From an uncultured Flavobacteriaceae bacterium (lineage in GTDB: Bacteria > Bacteroidota > Bacteroidia > Flavobacteriales > Flavobacteriaceae), in the NCBI GenBank assembly GCA_947502635.1, contig CANNAN010000004.1, positions 420,620 to 484,619 on the forward strand: 64,000 bases of DNA, given 5' to 3'. The translations under genes were made by a program, and so were the position numbers. Positions 1 through 8,434 of this stretch are shown piece by piece. The stretch's first letter is position 1. Each line of letters starts with the position of its first letter. Below the pieces are notes generated by a model, which was given only the letters and a program-made list of their open reading frames with translations, was not told where the DNA came from and did no database searches.

Positions 1-50
1 CCTTTCATTATCTTACGCCTAAAAACATTGATTTTCCCAGGTATCTTCAT
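1..50 (-). CDS. 5' end of an unidentified CDS running off the left edge
   Basis: Read on the minus strand from an ATG at 50-48 the frame stays open to the window edge (about 16 codons, beginning MKIPGKINVF). A well-formed promoter of the Bacteroidota type lies about 50 bases upstream (101-131), which supports a real gene start here. The fragment is too short to name a product, and homology cannot be judged from 16 residues. Confidence 0.45.
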   Translation of the reverse strand, partial: MKIPGKINVFRRKIMK

Positions 51-100
51 TAAATTTATTTAAAATGGTTTATTAATATGATTCATATATCATAAACGCG

Positions 101-131
101 CAAAATTACGAATAAGGTAATCGCTAGCCAA
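101..131 (-). promoter_or_regulatory. Bacteroidota-type promoter for the left-edge gene
   Basis: On the minus strand a -7 box TAATTTTG (108-101) fits TAnnTTTG exactly, and a TTG (131-129) lies 20 bases upstream. Both elements and their spacing fit the known Bacteroidota housekeeping promoter, so transcription should start around position 95 toward the left edge. Confidence 0.5.
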
Positions 132-182
132 ATTCAAAACTATTATGAAATCATAATACTATTACTTATTAAGTTTACAAAT

Positions 183-228
183 AAAAAAAATGATTTATAA
201 GCAAAGTTGCTTATAAATCATTTTAAAA
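183..228 (-). terminator. Rho-independent terminator of the OYE operon
   Basis: A perfect 18-bp inverted repeat (187-204 with 207-224) sits just past the stop codon of the Old Yellow Enzyme gene. On the minus strand the stem is followed by a run of eight T (190-183), as in an intrinsic terminator. Confidence 0.85.
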
Positions 229-247
229 ACCTTCGATTATAAAAATA

Positions 248-1315
248 CTAATAAGTTGTATAGCCCTCTGCTTCTGCCGAATAAAACAAATCCATATTAG
301 GTGCCACTAATACGTCATCAGATTTAATTTTTTCAACAAAATTAGGATTAGAAATATATGGCCTGCCCACATAAACTAAATCGTAACCTTTGTTTAAAAC
401 AGATGTTGCTCTTTCAGAATTATTGATATCTCCTCCAGTAATAACCGTTCCTTTAAAGGTATCTTTAATTATTTTCTGAATATCTACTGCGAAATCCGGA
501 GCTGCAAAAGCGACACGTTGATCCACAACATGTATATATGCAATTTTTAATTCCGATAATTCTTTAGCCAAATAAGTAAACACACTTTCTACTTCATTAT
601 GATGTGCTTCCATGTCGTTAAACGCTCCATAAGGCGAAAAACGAATCCCTACTTTTTCGGCTCCAATTTTTTCAACAATCTGCTTTGTTGTTTCCATTAC
701 AAACCGACTTCTGTTAATGTAGTTTCCTCCATAAAAATCTGTTCTTTGATTTGATTTTGGGTTTAAAAACTGATTTAACAAATAGCCATTTGCCGCATGA
801 ATTTCTATACCATCAGCTCCAGCTTCTTCAACCAACCTATAAGAAGCCTCAACAAATTCATTTTTGGCAATCTCAATATCTTCAAGAGTCATCTCCTTTG
901 GGGTATCATGAGCAACCATACCTGTTTCTGTAAAAATTTCTCCAGCTGCCTGAATTGCAGATGGTGCTACAGTGAAGGCACCCGTTGGTAAATTTACTTT
1001 TCCTGTAATGCGACCGCAGTGCATAAGTTGAATAAAAATTTTCCCGCCTTCTTCGTGTACAGCCTTCACTATTTTTTTCCACCCAGCAATTTGTTCGTCA
1101 TTAAAAGCTCCAGGTATTCTAGGGTATCCCAAACCATTTGCAGACGGAGATGTCCCTTCTGTTATTATTAACCCTGCTCCTGCTCTTTGCTTATAATATT
1201 CTGCCATTAACTCGTTAGGGATGTTATTTATAGCACGGCATCTCGTCATTGGTGCCATAACAATTCTATTCTTTAAAGTTGTGTTTCCTAATTGATACGA
1301 TTCAAATACATTCAT
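248..1315 (-). CDS. Old Yellow Enzyme family alkene reductase (NemA-like)
   Basis: FMN-dependent NAD(P)H oxidoreductase of the Old Yellow Enzyme family, 355 aa, the usual length for the family. These enzymes reduce activated C=C bonds (enones, maleimides) and some nitro compounds in the cytoplasm. Visible signatures are the N-terminal MAPMTR strand, the HCGR turn (residues 99-102) and the active-site pattern H173-x2-N176-x-Y178, matching the His/Asn/Tyr of the family, followed by the characteristic NQFLNP...FYGG segment. It is the last gene of a three-gene minus-strand unit behind a RidA-like gene (19-base gap) and a TetR gene, and ends in a strong terminator. The layout recalls nemRA of enterobacteria and suggests an inducible response to reactive electrophiles; the natural substrate is not deducible. 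Confidence 0.92.
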   Translation of the reverse strand: MNVFESYQLGNTTLKNRIVMAPMTRCRAINNIPNELMAEYYKQRAGAGLIITEGTSPSANGLGYPRIPGAFNDEQIAGWKKIVKAVHEEGGKIFIQLMHCGRITGKVNLPTGAFTVAPSAIQAAGEIFTETGMVAHDTPKEMTLEDIEIAKNEFVEASYRLVEEAGADGIEIHAANGYLLNQFLNPKSNQRTDFYGGNYINRSRFVMETTKQIVEKIGAEKVGIRFSPYGAFNDMEAHHNEVESVFTYLAKELSELKIAYIHVVDQRVAFAAPDFAVDIQKIIKDTFKGTVITGGDINNSERATSVLNKGYDLVYVGRPYISNPNFVEKIKSDDVLVAPNMDLFYSAEAEGYTTY

Positions 1316-1334
1316 TTTATTTTAAATTTTTGTT

Positions 1335-1793
1335 TTATTTATTAAGAGTAAATGTGCAGGTTAAACCCACACTTAAGTTATCATATAGTTTGTCTACACC
1401 AAATATGGCTCTGGAGTGTGTCCCTTTATCATCTAATAGGTTTAGAAATAAATCTGAGGCACCATCAACGACTTTAGGCGCATCGTTCCAATCGCCATAA
1501 GATTGATAATAAGCATCTAAGTGATTTAAGCCTTCAATATTATTAAACCCTACTTTTTCATTTATTTGAGCTATAACATTTAACGCACACATTTGCATCG
1601 CTTTATATCCATCTTCTGTTGTTAGGTCTGCCCCGAGCCTTCCTTGATAATACAATTCTCCTTTTAAAATCGGAAACTGAATGGCTACATATACAATGCG
1701 ACCTCTAATATTAACCGAAACATACGAACCGCCTGGTGTAGATACATTTGGGAGTTCTAGATTTAAAGTTTTTAATTTTTCTTTTATATTCAT
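1335..1793 (-). CDS. RidA/YjgF-like protein (YjgF_endoribonc subfamily)
   Basis: 152-aa soluble protein resembling the long RidA-like subfamily annotated as YjgF/chorismate-mutase-like. The N-terminal LPNVSTPGGSYVSV strand and the central YQGRLG and GYKAMQMCALNVIAQI helix segments match that group. Classical RidA removes reactive enamine/imine intermediates, but this subfamily lacks firm biochemical assignment, so the function is inferred only. It sits between the TetR gene and the OYE gene, with a TetR-type operator 20 bases before its start codon, and is most likely co-transcribed with the OYE gene. A role in handling reactive carbonyl or enamine compounds would fit both neighbours. Confidence 0.8.
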   Translation of the reverse strand: MNIKEKLKTLNLELPNVSTPGGSYVSVNIRGRIVYVAIQFPILKGELYYQGRLGADLTTEDGYKAMQMCALNVIAQINEKVGFNNIEGLNHLDAYYQSYGDWNDAPKVVDGASDLFLNLLDDKGTHSRAIFGVDKLYDNLSVGLTCTFTLNK

Positions 1794-1812
1794 TTATTTA
1801 TATTTTAACTAT

Positions 1813-1827
1813 TAGACCAGTCGACTA
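1813..1827. promoter_or_regulatory. Probable TetR operator before the RidA-OYE genes
   Basis: TAGACCAGTCGACTA is a near-palindrome (TAGAC-N5-GACTA) that matches the site in front of the TetR gene (2434-2448) at 14 of 15 bases. It lies 20 bases upstream of the RidA-like start codon. A one-mismatch -7 box (TTTTTTTG on the minus strand, 1843-1836) lies just upstream, so a bound repressor would cover the transcription start. Confidence 0.7.
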
Positions 1828-1849
1828 TTAATATTCAAAAAAATTTACA

Positions 1850-2425
1850 TTACAATATATATTCATCTAGAAATTCAATATATACATTTATATATTTACT
1901 AGATCTAGAAGATTTCATTCTTAAAAGCGCACCTTCCCAACCCGAAATTATAAAACTTGCCATGTCTTTTGCTGTTTTTTCATTCTTAATAACATGCGCG
2001 CGCTGTCCTTCTGCAATACATGTTTCAAAACTTTCATCCCACAGCTCTAAACCAGAGGCTATTGAAGTACGTAATATTTCCGATTGATCCGATAGTTCAA
2101 GACTACAATTTCCTAATAAACAACCTTCTTTGAATTCATTTTTCTCATGCATATCTCTCATTTTTCTAAAAAAAACAAGAATACGCTCTCTGTGATTTAG
2201 ACTCGTGTCATCTAAATAACTTTCTAAAACACTTATAGAATGTTCTGAATGGTATTTAATTAACTGTAAACCAAAATCTTCTTTACTTTTAAAATAATAG
2301 TAAAAGGATCCTTTAGGAATAGCTGCTGTATCAAGAATTTCCTGAATACCAACGTTATTGTATCCTTTCTTTAACACCAGCTCTGCTCCTATGGCTAAAA
2401 TATTATTTACAGTATCTTTTTTCAT
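1850..2425 (-). CDS. TetR/AcrR family transcriptional repressor
   Basis: 191-aa regulator with an N-terminal helix-turn-helix of TetR type (about residues 5-50, with the hallmark PKGSFYYYFKSKEDF) and a C-terminal ligand/dimer domain resembling the TetR_C group found with AcuR and NemR. Cys residues near 101 and 106 (EGCLLGNCSLEL) resemble the conserved GCLLGN segment of this group; in NemR-type proteins cysteine modification by electrophiles relieves repression, so a redox-sensing role is possible but inferred. Matching operators lie before its own start and before the RidA-OYE genes, implying autoregulation and control of that operon. Confidence 0.9.
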   Translation of the reverse strand: MKKDTVNNILAIGAELVLKKGYNNVGIQEILDTAAIPKGSFYYYFKSKEDFGLQLIKYHSEHSISVLESYLDDTSLNHRERILVFFRKMRDMHEKNEFKEGCLLGNCSLELSDQSEILRTSIASGLELWDESFETCIAEGQRAHVIKNEKTAKDMASFIISGWEGALLRMKSSRSSKYINVYIEFLDEYIL

Positions 2426-2433
2426 TCCTATAT

Positions 2434-2456
2434 TAGACCAGTCGTCTACAAAAGTA
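2434..2456 (-). promoter_or_regulatory. Promoter and autoregulatory operator of the TetR gene
   Basis: A perfect -7 box TACTTTTG (minus strand 2456-2449) is followed immediately by the palindrome TAGAC-CAGTC-GTCTA (2434-2448), so the operator spans the expected transcription start. The start codon is only 8 bases further on. This architecture is typical of repressor autoregulation. Confidence 0.75.
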
Positions 2457-2588
2457 GTTCTTTTTTGTATTACAAACTATTTTTTATTTTTTTTTAGTTA
2501 AATGCAACCCTTTATTTATTTTGTTGTCTATAATAGTAGCTTGAAAAATAAAACTATTTTTAAGGCTTATAAGAGCTCAAAAGAATAA

Positions 2589-3128
2589 TTGGAAACCAAT
2601 ATATTATACACTCATAAATCACTTGTTGAAGAAAGCAAGTTAGGTGACAGAAATGCGCAATACAAATTGTATGAGCTCTATGTTGACGCTATGTATAATA
2701 TTAGTATGCGTATGATGCATATAAAAGAAGATGCTGAAGATGTTGTACAAGATAGTTTTATTGAAGCTTTTAATAATTTATCATCTTTTAGATATGAAAG
2801 CACCTTTGGTTCTTGGTTAAAACGTATTGTAATTAATAAAAGCATCAATCAATTAAAAAAGAAAAAAATACCAGTAATACCTATAGAAAACCAAATGTAT
2901 CATATAAAGGAAGATACGGAAGATGTGCCTCCAGAAATTGATATTAAAAATATAATTAAAGGCATTAGATTATTACCTTCTGGTTATCAGCAAATAATAA
3001 ATTTATATTTAGTTGAAGGTTATGATCATGTTGAGATTTCAGAAATATTGGGGATCTCCCCTTCAACTTCTAAATCCCAGTATCATAGAGCAAAGAAAAA
3101 ATTAGTTGAAATTGTAAAGACATTATAA
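2589..3128 (+). CDS. ECF RNA polymerase sigma-70 factor
   Basis: 179-aa sigma factor with region 2 (about residues 15-80, containing EDAEDVVQDSFIEAF) and region 4 (about 120-175, with the HVEISEILGISPSTSKSQYHRAKKKL helix-turn-helix spread over that stretch). The frame begins with TTG; the first in-frame ATG would remove 34 residues of region 2, so the TTG start is preferred. The next gene begins one base after its stop and encodes a membrane protein that probably acts as its anti-sigma factor. The following surface-protein genes are likely part of the regulon. Confidence 0.92.
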   Translation: METNILYTHKSLVEESKLGDRNAQYKLYELYVDAMYNISMRMMHIKEDAEDVVQDSFIEAFNNLSSFRYESTFGSWLKRIVINKSINQLKKKKIPVIPIENQMYHIKEDTEDVPPEIDIKNIIKGIRLLPSGYQQIINLYLVEGYDHVEISEILGISPSTSKSQYHRAKKKLVEIVKTL

Positions 3129-3129
3129 T

Positions 3130-3681
3130 ATGGATGATTTCGAAAAATACATAAAAGAAAACAAAGCACTTTTTGATGTACATAAAGCAGATAAAAGTAA
3201 ACTTTGGGCAAATATTGAATCTGGATTAAATAAACCAGAATCCAAAACGAAGACTGTTAAACTATGGAGCCATGTTATATTCAAAGTTGCTGCTACCATA
3301 GTGATAGCCTTAGGTTTATTTTCGCTAGTTAACATACTAATAGTTGGTCAAGCTAATAAAAATACCCAAAACAACTTGGCATTACAAGAGTTAAATGATA
3401 TTGATTCTCATTATAAAGGCTTAGTCGCTTATCAAGTTAAACTCGTAAATAAAAGCACACAATTATCATCTGAAGAGAAAAAAGAATTTTTATCCTTCAT
3501 GGATGAGTTAGATATTGAATATGGATTATTAAAAGTAGAGCTTCAAAAAAATGTTGATAATGAACGGGTTTTGGAGGCTATTGTAATTAATTATAAAAAG
3601 AGAATTGAATTAATAGAGAACTTATTAAGGCAAATTAATAGTTCTAAAAAAATGGACAATGATGATGTATATACTTTATAA
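3130..3681 (+). CDS. Probable membrane anti-sigma factor
   Basis: 183-aa protein with a soluble, charged N-terminus (about 1-48), one transmembrane helix (about 49-70, VIFKVAATIVIALGLFSLV) and a coiled-coil-like, Glu/Lys-rich periplasmic part. The start lies one base after the sigma stop codon, which implies translational coupling. No ZAS zinc motif is visible, so the assignment rests on topology and position. Its 3' end overlaps the next gene by 23 bases. Confidence 0.65.
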   Translation: MDDFEKYIKENKALFDVHKADKSKLWANIESGLNKPESKTKTVKLWSHVIFKVAATIVIALGLFSLVNILIVGQANKNTQNNLALQELNDIDSHYKGLVAYQVKLVNKSTQLSSEEKKEFLSFMDELDIEYGLLKVELQKNVDNERVLEAIVINYKKRIELIENLLRQINSSKKMDNDDVYTL

Positions 3682-4747
3682 AAAAATAATTCCAATCGCT
3701 TTACTGCTACTAAGCTTATCTATACATTCACAAGAAGTTTTGACAAAAACTATTGAAGAAATGTACAAAATGACTAATGCTGGGGAGCTACATTTAGATA
3801 ATAAATATGGTAACATAACTATTAATGGTTGGGAAAAAAACAATATCTCTATAAAAATAGATATCAAAGTAACCAATAAGAAAAAAGAAAATGCAAAAAC
3901 CCTTCTAAATCGTATTGTCGCAAAAACTAAAACTGCTAATGATTTTGTAAGTATTACTTCTGAGATTTCGGAAAAGAATACCAGTCTTTTTTCCAGATAT
4001 TTTAATAAGGTAAACCCTTTTGAATTTGATAAAAGTAATGTTGAAATTAACTATACTATTCATTTGCCTATAAATGCAGAAATTAACATCACAAATAAAT
4101 TTGGTGATGTTATTATTGACAATTGGACAGGACGATTAAAAGCTAATATAGAGCATGGTGATTTATGGATTAATGACGCTATTACTAATGCCAGAATAGA
4201 TATGAAGTTTGGTAAATTAAGAGGCAAGTCTATTACTTATGGAACTATTAGTTTAAAAAACGGTGCCGTAGATATTGAATCTTCTAACAGATTATTACTA
4301 AAAACTAGTGGAACAAAAATTGAAATTGAAACGATTACCGATTTAGAACTTATTTCAAGTAAGGATGAAATAATCATTCAAAATGTTAAAAAAATACATG
4401 GTGAATTAAATTTTTCTAATGCTCAAATAGATCATGTTGAAGAAAAAATTAATCTTAATATGAAAGTTGCAGAATTACGCGTCTATAAAGTAGATCAGCC
4501 TGATGCTTCTGTTTCTATAAATCAAGAATCATCAGATATTAATATCAATATTACTGGTTTGTCTTTTATGTTTAATGCCAAACTAGAACAAGGTTTATTA
4601 AGGCTACCAAAAACATTTTATAATATTGAAAATAATGTTATTGATAAAAGTAAAAGAATACGAGAGATTAATGGCGCTTACGGAAAAAACACCAATGGTA
4701 TCTTCACATTTATGGGAAGAAAGGGTGTTATTGTTTTAAAAGAATAA
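3659..4747 (+). CDS. Secreted DUF4097-like beta-helix protein
   Basis: 362-aa protein with a signal peptide (hydrophobic core IIPIALLLLSLS, likely cleavage before Gln-Glu near residue 24). The mature part is a regular series of short beta strands with recurring NKYGNITINGW / NKFGDVIIDNW units, typical of DUF4097/DUF4098 putative adhesin domains that form a right-handed beta-solenoid. Such genes often follow ECF sigma/anti-sigma pairs in Bacteroidota and may report on or respond to envelope stress; no enzymatic residues are apparent. It overlaps the preceding gene, so it belongs to the same operon. Confidence 0.72.
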   Translation: MMMYILYKKIIPIALLLLSLSIHSQEVLTKTIEEMYKMTNAGELHLDNKYGNITINGWEKNNISIKIDIKVTNKKKENAKTLLNRIVAKTKTANDFVSITSEISEKNTSLFSRYFNKVNPFEFDKSNVEINYTIHLPINAEINITNKFGDVIIDNWTGRLKANIEHGDLWINDAITNARIDMKFGKLRGKSITYGTISLKNGAVDIESSNRLLLKTSGTKIEIETITDLELISSKDEIIIQNVKKIHGELNFSNAQIDHVEEKINLNMKVAELRVYKVDQPDASVSINQESSDININITGLSFMFNAKLEQGLLRLPKTFYNIENNVIDKSKRIREINGAYGKNTNGIFTFMGRKGVIVLKE

Positions 4748-4853
4748 AAATTTCTGCCTCAAAAAATTGGACAATTTAAAAAAAATAAAAACATTTAAGA
4801 TGCAACCATTTATAATTTGTAGTGTCTATATATATAAACCTAAATTAATAACC

Positions 4854-5522
4854 ATGAAACACACGTGTGCTTTTCTTTTATTACTTCTATTTGCCTTACA
4901 AAGTAACTTAAACGCTCAGGAGGCCGATGGAGATTATATTGAATTTAATGATCGTAGGAACGCCGTACATGGGGTTTATTTGGGCTTGGGGTTTGGTTAT
5001 GGGACTATTGACAAAGCTGAAACATATACGTCTAGTTTTAAAGTAGCCTATGTTGCAAATCAACAATTTGAAATCGGTTTTATTGCTGTTGGTTTTTATT
5101 CAGATACTAATATATCTGGATTAAATAATATTAAAGATTTAGCGGGTCTTTATGGAGGTTTGCACTTTGAGCCCATATTGTTTAGTAAATCTAAAGTGAA
5201 CCTCTCATTTCCTTTACTTATTGGAGGTGGTGCAGTAGCACTAATAGATGACAATAGTGAGGACGGAGACGTGGTTATTGTAAATAAAAATGATTGGAAA
5301 CATGTTTTCGTTGTAGAACCTGGTATTAATGTACTTTATAATATAAATAGATATATACAATTAGAAGCTGGAGTAAAATATAGATTATCCAGTAAAATTA
5401 ATTTTAATCCTGAATACGGTTTAAAGAGAATAAATGGTGTTTCGGTTGGAATGGGAGTTAAAATAGGTGTGTTCAACATGGGGAGAAATCGCTATAAAAA
5501 AAATATAAAAGATGACATTTAA
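4854..5522 (+). CDS. Outer-membrane beta-barrel protein
   Basis: The ATG at 4854 gives a clean signal peptide (MKHTCAFLLLLLFALQSNLNAQ) and a 222-aa product; an upstream TTG at 4767 would place 29 unlikely residues before it. The mature protein alternates hydrophobic and polar residues with many Gly and aromatic girdle residues (YLGLGFGYG, GLYGGLHFEP, YIQLEAGVKYRLSS), as in small eight-stranded barrels. It is the fourth gene of the sigma operon. Its stop overlaps the start of a 53-aa ORF. Confidence 0.7.
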   Translation: MKHTCAFLLLLLFALQSNLNAQEADGDYIEFNDRRNAVHGVYLGLGFGYGTIDKAETYTSSFKVAYVANQQFEIGFIAVGFYSDTNISGLNNIKDLAGLYGGLHFEPILFSKSKVNLSFPLLIGGGAVALIDDNSEDGDVVIVNKNDWKHVFVVEPGINVLYNINRYIQLEAGVKYRLSSKINFNPEYGLKRINGVSVGMGVKIGVFNMGRNRYKKNIKDDI

Positions 5523-5673
5523 GAAAAAAACAAACAGTAAGAATACACAATATGTGCATTCAAAAAACAACAAAGTTTATCTGAAAATTGATAACGAAAC
5601 GAATGAATGGTACCCAATTAACTTTCAATGGATTCCTATCATAGAGCTTAACAAAAATCTGAATCAACAATAA
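5512..5673 (+). CDS. Small hypothetical protein, 53 aa
   Basis: An ATG at 5512 overlaps the end of the barrel gene by 11 bases and opens a 53-codon frame ending TAA at 5671-5673. The product is Lys/Asn-rich at its N-terminus, followed by a strand-rich segment (KVYLKIDNETNEWYPINFQW) with three aromatic residues and a hydrophobic patch. There is no signal peptide or membrane segment. The overlap with the upstream gene suggests translational coupling, but without homologues it could be a chance frame. Confidence 0.45.
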   Translation: MTFKKKTNSKNTQYVHSKNNKVYLKIDNETNEWYPINFQWIPIIELNKNLNQQ

Positions 5674-5686
5674 CATAAATTAAGTC

Positions 5687-5741
<55 letters not shown>

Positions 5742-5743
5742 CA

Positions 5744-6469
5744 ATGAAAACGAACAGATCATATTTAGCATTAGTGCTATTAAGCCTTATTTTATCATCA
5801 TGCAGTGATGACCTCCTTACAAAGGCAAAAGAACGCGTAACATCTAGGGATGTAGATATTACCAATTACTCTTCTGTAGAAGTATCTAACGATTTTATAG
5901 CTTATATCACATTTTCTGATACCGAAGAATCCATTAAAATAGAAGCAAATGATAATTTGCATGACTATATTATTGCTACTAAAAAAAACAATGAGCTCCA
6001 GATACGCCTTAAAAACAATCTAAAAATTAAAGGTAAACGAACATTAAATGTCTACATTACTACAAAACCTATTAAGAGCTTTACTGCGGTTGATGATTCT
6101 CAAATTTATTTAGAAAACACTTTAGCTGAAGATCATGTGAAAATAAAAGTAACCTCAGATAGTTTTTTTACTGGTAGAGTTGATGTTGATTACTTGGAGC
6201 TTACAGCTGCTGCTGATGCTCATGTAGATTTATTGGGCTCTGTAAATACTTTAAATGCAAATCTTTCAGCAGATACAAAACTTTCGGGTTACGATCTAAA
6301 AATTGAAGATCTAAAAATGAAAATGTCATCAGATTGTCAAGCCAGCGTAACGATAACAAAAACCATAGATATCGATGCCATAGCAAACTGCACATTACGT
6401 TACAAAGGCAATGCTACTATTATCCATAAAAATTTGAAAGCAGATTCTAAAGTCATTAAAATCAAATAA
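5744..6469 (+). CDS. DUF2807 (head GIN domain) lipoprotein
   Basis: 241-aa lipoprotein: hydrophobic leader and lipobox LSSC with the acylated Cys at residue 20. The remainder is a DUF2807 beta-solenoid, with the family-typical opening (DITNYSSVEVSNDFIAYI) and later repeating short strands (LTAAADAHVDL, LNANLSADTKLSG). The family is annotated as putative auto-transporter adhesin or head-GIN domain in Bacteroidota; molecular function is unknown. It closes the ECF sigma operon, and the (TCAA)n tract directly before its start could modulate expression. Confidence 0.85.
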   Translation: MKTNRSYLALVLLSLILSSCSDDLLTKAKERVTSRDVDITNYSSVEVSNDFIAYITFSDTEESIKIEANDNLHDYIIATKKNNELQIRLKNNLKIKGKRTLNVYITTKPIKSFTAVDDSQIYLENTLAEDHVKIKVTSDSFFTGRVDVDYLELTAAADAHVDLLGSVNTLNANLSADTKLSGYDLKIEDLKMKMSSDCQASVTITKTIDIDAIANCTLRYKGNATIIHKNLKADSKVIKIK

Positions 6470-6483
6470 ACATATTACTACTT

Positions 6484-6620
6484 TACCCGTTGTTCATTAA
6501 AAGTGAAATCTATTAATATGGTTTTTGGCTGGTTGGTTCTAGCTCTTAACAAATTTTGGGTTAATGCTTTAAGAACCGACACGTTTTTTGGTTTATAGAT
6601 TTCAAAATGTGCAACGGGTT
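6484..6620. repeat. Imperfect 137-bp inverted repeat between convergent genes
   Basis: The ends read acccgttg (6485-6492) and caacgggt (6612-6619), exact complements. Moving inward, gaaatctat pairs with atagatttc, and gttggttct pairs with agaaccgac with one mismatch. The element fills the whole gap between the DUF2807 gene and the EamA gene and touches the EamA stop codon. It could be a long bidirectional terminator or a MITE-like element. Confidence 0.6.
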
Positions 6621-7461
6621 ATTTTTGTTTTCCTTTATACAAGATATTCAAAACTAACCCTCCAATAATTAATGCAATCCCCAATAAACTCCAAAATGTA
6701 TAAACTTCACTAAAAATAAAGACACCAAACAGAACAGTGTAAATCACTTCTAAATATTTAAGTGGAGCTACTTGGTTGGTGGTTGCAACCTGAAAAGCTT
6801 TCGTCATATATAGCTGTCCAAAATATCCAAAAACGCCTAACCCTAATAATAGGACCCATTCTATACCTACTGGGGTTATCCAGTTATTTATAGATAAGAC
6901 TCCTCCCATTATGGTTGAAATTATCATAAAATAATTGACAACCACAACTGGGTGGTCATCTTTTCCTATTTTACTAATAGTTATATAAACTAATCCACTA
7001 AAAATAGCAGAAATAAAAGCAAATAATAGTCCGTAGCTATTTAATTCTGTATCAAAACCTTTTAAAACCAAAACACCTATAAACGCTATGGCAAAAAAGA
7101 ACCATTGCCATATTTTCACCTTTTCCTTTAATAAGAATACAGCAAAAATGGCTGCAAAAACAGGTGCCATATATCGTAAAGAAACAGCTGTACCTATAGG
7201 TAAATATTTGGTAGACATAAAAAAGAAAGTCATCGAAGTAACTCCAACAAGTCCTCTAATAACCAGAAGCTTTTTTTTGTTCCCTAAAAAAGGAATTTTA
7301 TTTTTAAGCAGAAAAGTAAACGTAAAAACCAGAGAGCTAATCGATCTAAAAAAAACAATTTCGTAAGCATTAATATGTAGCAACTGTTTTACAATAGCAT
7401 TCATACAAGCAAACGCTAACGTACTAATTAGCATAAACTTTATAGCGCTCCTAATTTCCAA
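6619..7461 (-). CDS. EamA/DMT family transporter
   Basis: 280-aa inner-membrane protein with about ten hydrophobic helices arranged as two EamA repeats, typical of drug/metabolite exporters such as RhaT/YdcZ relatives. The substrate is not predictable. The frame starts with TTG at 7461, overlapping the stop of the upstream EamA gene by 11 bases; the alternative ATG at 7437 would trim eight residues and still keep the first helix. The pair is translationally coupled and transcribed toward the inverted repeat at 6484-6620. Confidence 0.85.
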   Translation of the reverse strand: MEIRSAIKFMLISTLAFACMNAIVKQLLHINAYEIVFFRSISSLVFTFTFLLKNKIPFLGNKKKLLVIRGLVGVTSMTFFFMSTKYLPIGTAVSLRYMAPVFAAIFAVFLLKEKVKIWQWFFFAIAFIGVLVLKGFDTELNSYGLLFAFISAIFSGLVYITISKIGKDDHPVVVVNYFMIISTIMGGVLSINNWITPVGIEWVLLLGLGVFGYFGQLYMTKAFQVATTNQVAPLKYLEVIYTVLFGVFIFSEVYTFWSLLGIALIIGGLVLNILYKGKQK

Positions 7462-8365
7462 TAGTTTTCGTTTTTATCTTTTTTCGAGATGTAATAAAGA
7501 AAACACCTGTTAAAAGGATACACGCAGCAATAATAGTTTGAACTGTAATGGCTTCATCAAGAACGTACCAACCTAATATTATGGCAACAATAGGGTTTAC
7601 ATAAGCTGATGTAGAAGCCTTTTCTGTAGAAACCATTTTAAGTAAATAATTAAACGCTGTAAAAGCAATAACGCCTCCAAACACAATTAATAAAATTAAA
7701 CTCCACTGTACTTTTAGACTCCAATCTATAGGAGATATCCAGTTTTCATTTAAAAGCAAGCTTATTAGTATTAAAAGCACACCAGCAATACTCATTTGGT
7801 ATGCTGTACTAACAAAAAAGTTTGGTGGTAAATCTGCTTTAGCGACAAATACACTTCCATAACTCCAAGCCAAAACACAGGTAAAGACCATAAACATGCC
7901 CAATAAACTTTCATCATTGGTAATGAGCTCTTTTTGACTTACCAAAAGATACATTCCAACAACACCAAATGCGACACCTATTAAGGATTTAGGTTGCATC
8001 TTTTTACCATCTATAAGCCGCATTAATAATAATACAAAAAGTGGCTGAGTTGAAGCTTCTAGAGCTGCAAAGCCACTATCCAAATATTTTAGAGCCCAAA
8101 CAAAAACGCCATTACCGTATACTAAAAATAAAAAACCTGCAATAGTACAATTAATAAATTGCTTTCTACTAATTGATAATCTAAGTTTCATGAACTTAGC
8201 AATTATGAATATAATAGCTCCTGCCATGATAAAACGGATGGCAGCCAAAAAGAATGGAGGTAATTCTGTTACAGCTATTTTATTGAGCAGATAGGTAGAT
8301 CCCCAAATGACATAAATAGCAAAAAACGCTAAAATAATAAGAATCGTTTTTCGCGATATGCTCAT
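7451..8365 (-). CDS. EamA/DMT family transporter
   Basis: 304-aa ten-helix exporter of the EamA family. The first repeat opens with the typical WGSTYLLNKIAV segment and the second repeat includes EKASTSAYVNPIVAIILGW, a hallmark of the RarD/YdcZ-like clade. It ends in a basic tail (SRKKIKTKTIG). It is the upstream member of a tandem pair with the next EamA gene, overlapping by 11 bases. The two differ clearly in sequence, so they may form a heterodimer or export different compounds. Confidence 0.88.
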   Translation of the reverse strand: MSISRKTILIILAFFAIYVIWGSTYLLNKIAVTELPPFFLAAIRFIMAGAIIFIIAKFMKLRLSISRKQFINCTIAGFLFLVYGNGVFVWALKYLDSGFAALEASTQPLFVLLLMRLIDGKKMQPKSLIGVAFGVVGMYLLVSQKELITNDESLLGMFMVFTCVLAWSYGSVFVAKADLPPNFFVSTAYQMSIAGVLLILISLLLNENWISPIDWSLKVQWSLILLIVFGGVIAFTAFNYLLKMVSTEKASTSAYVNPIVAIILGWYVLDEAITVQTIIAACILLTGVFFITSRKKIKTKTIGN

Positions 8366-8434
8366 TTATGCTTGTAATTAGTAATAAATAAGATTACTGA
8401 AATACTTATTCAGAAAATTTTATAAAAAAACGTA

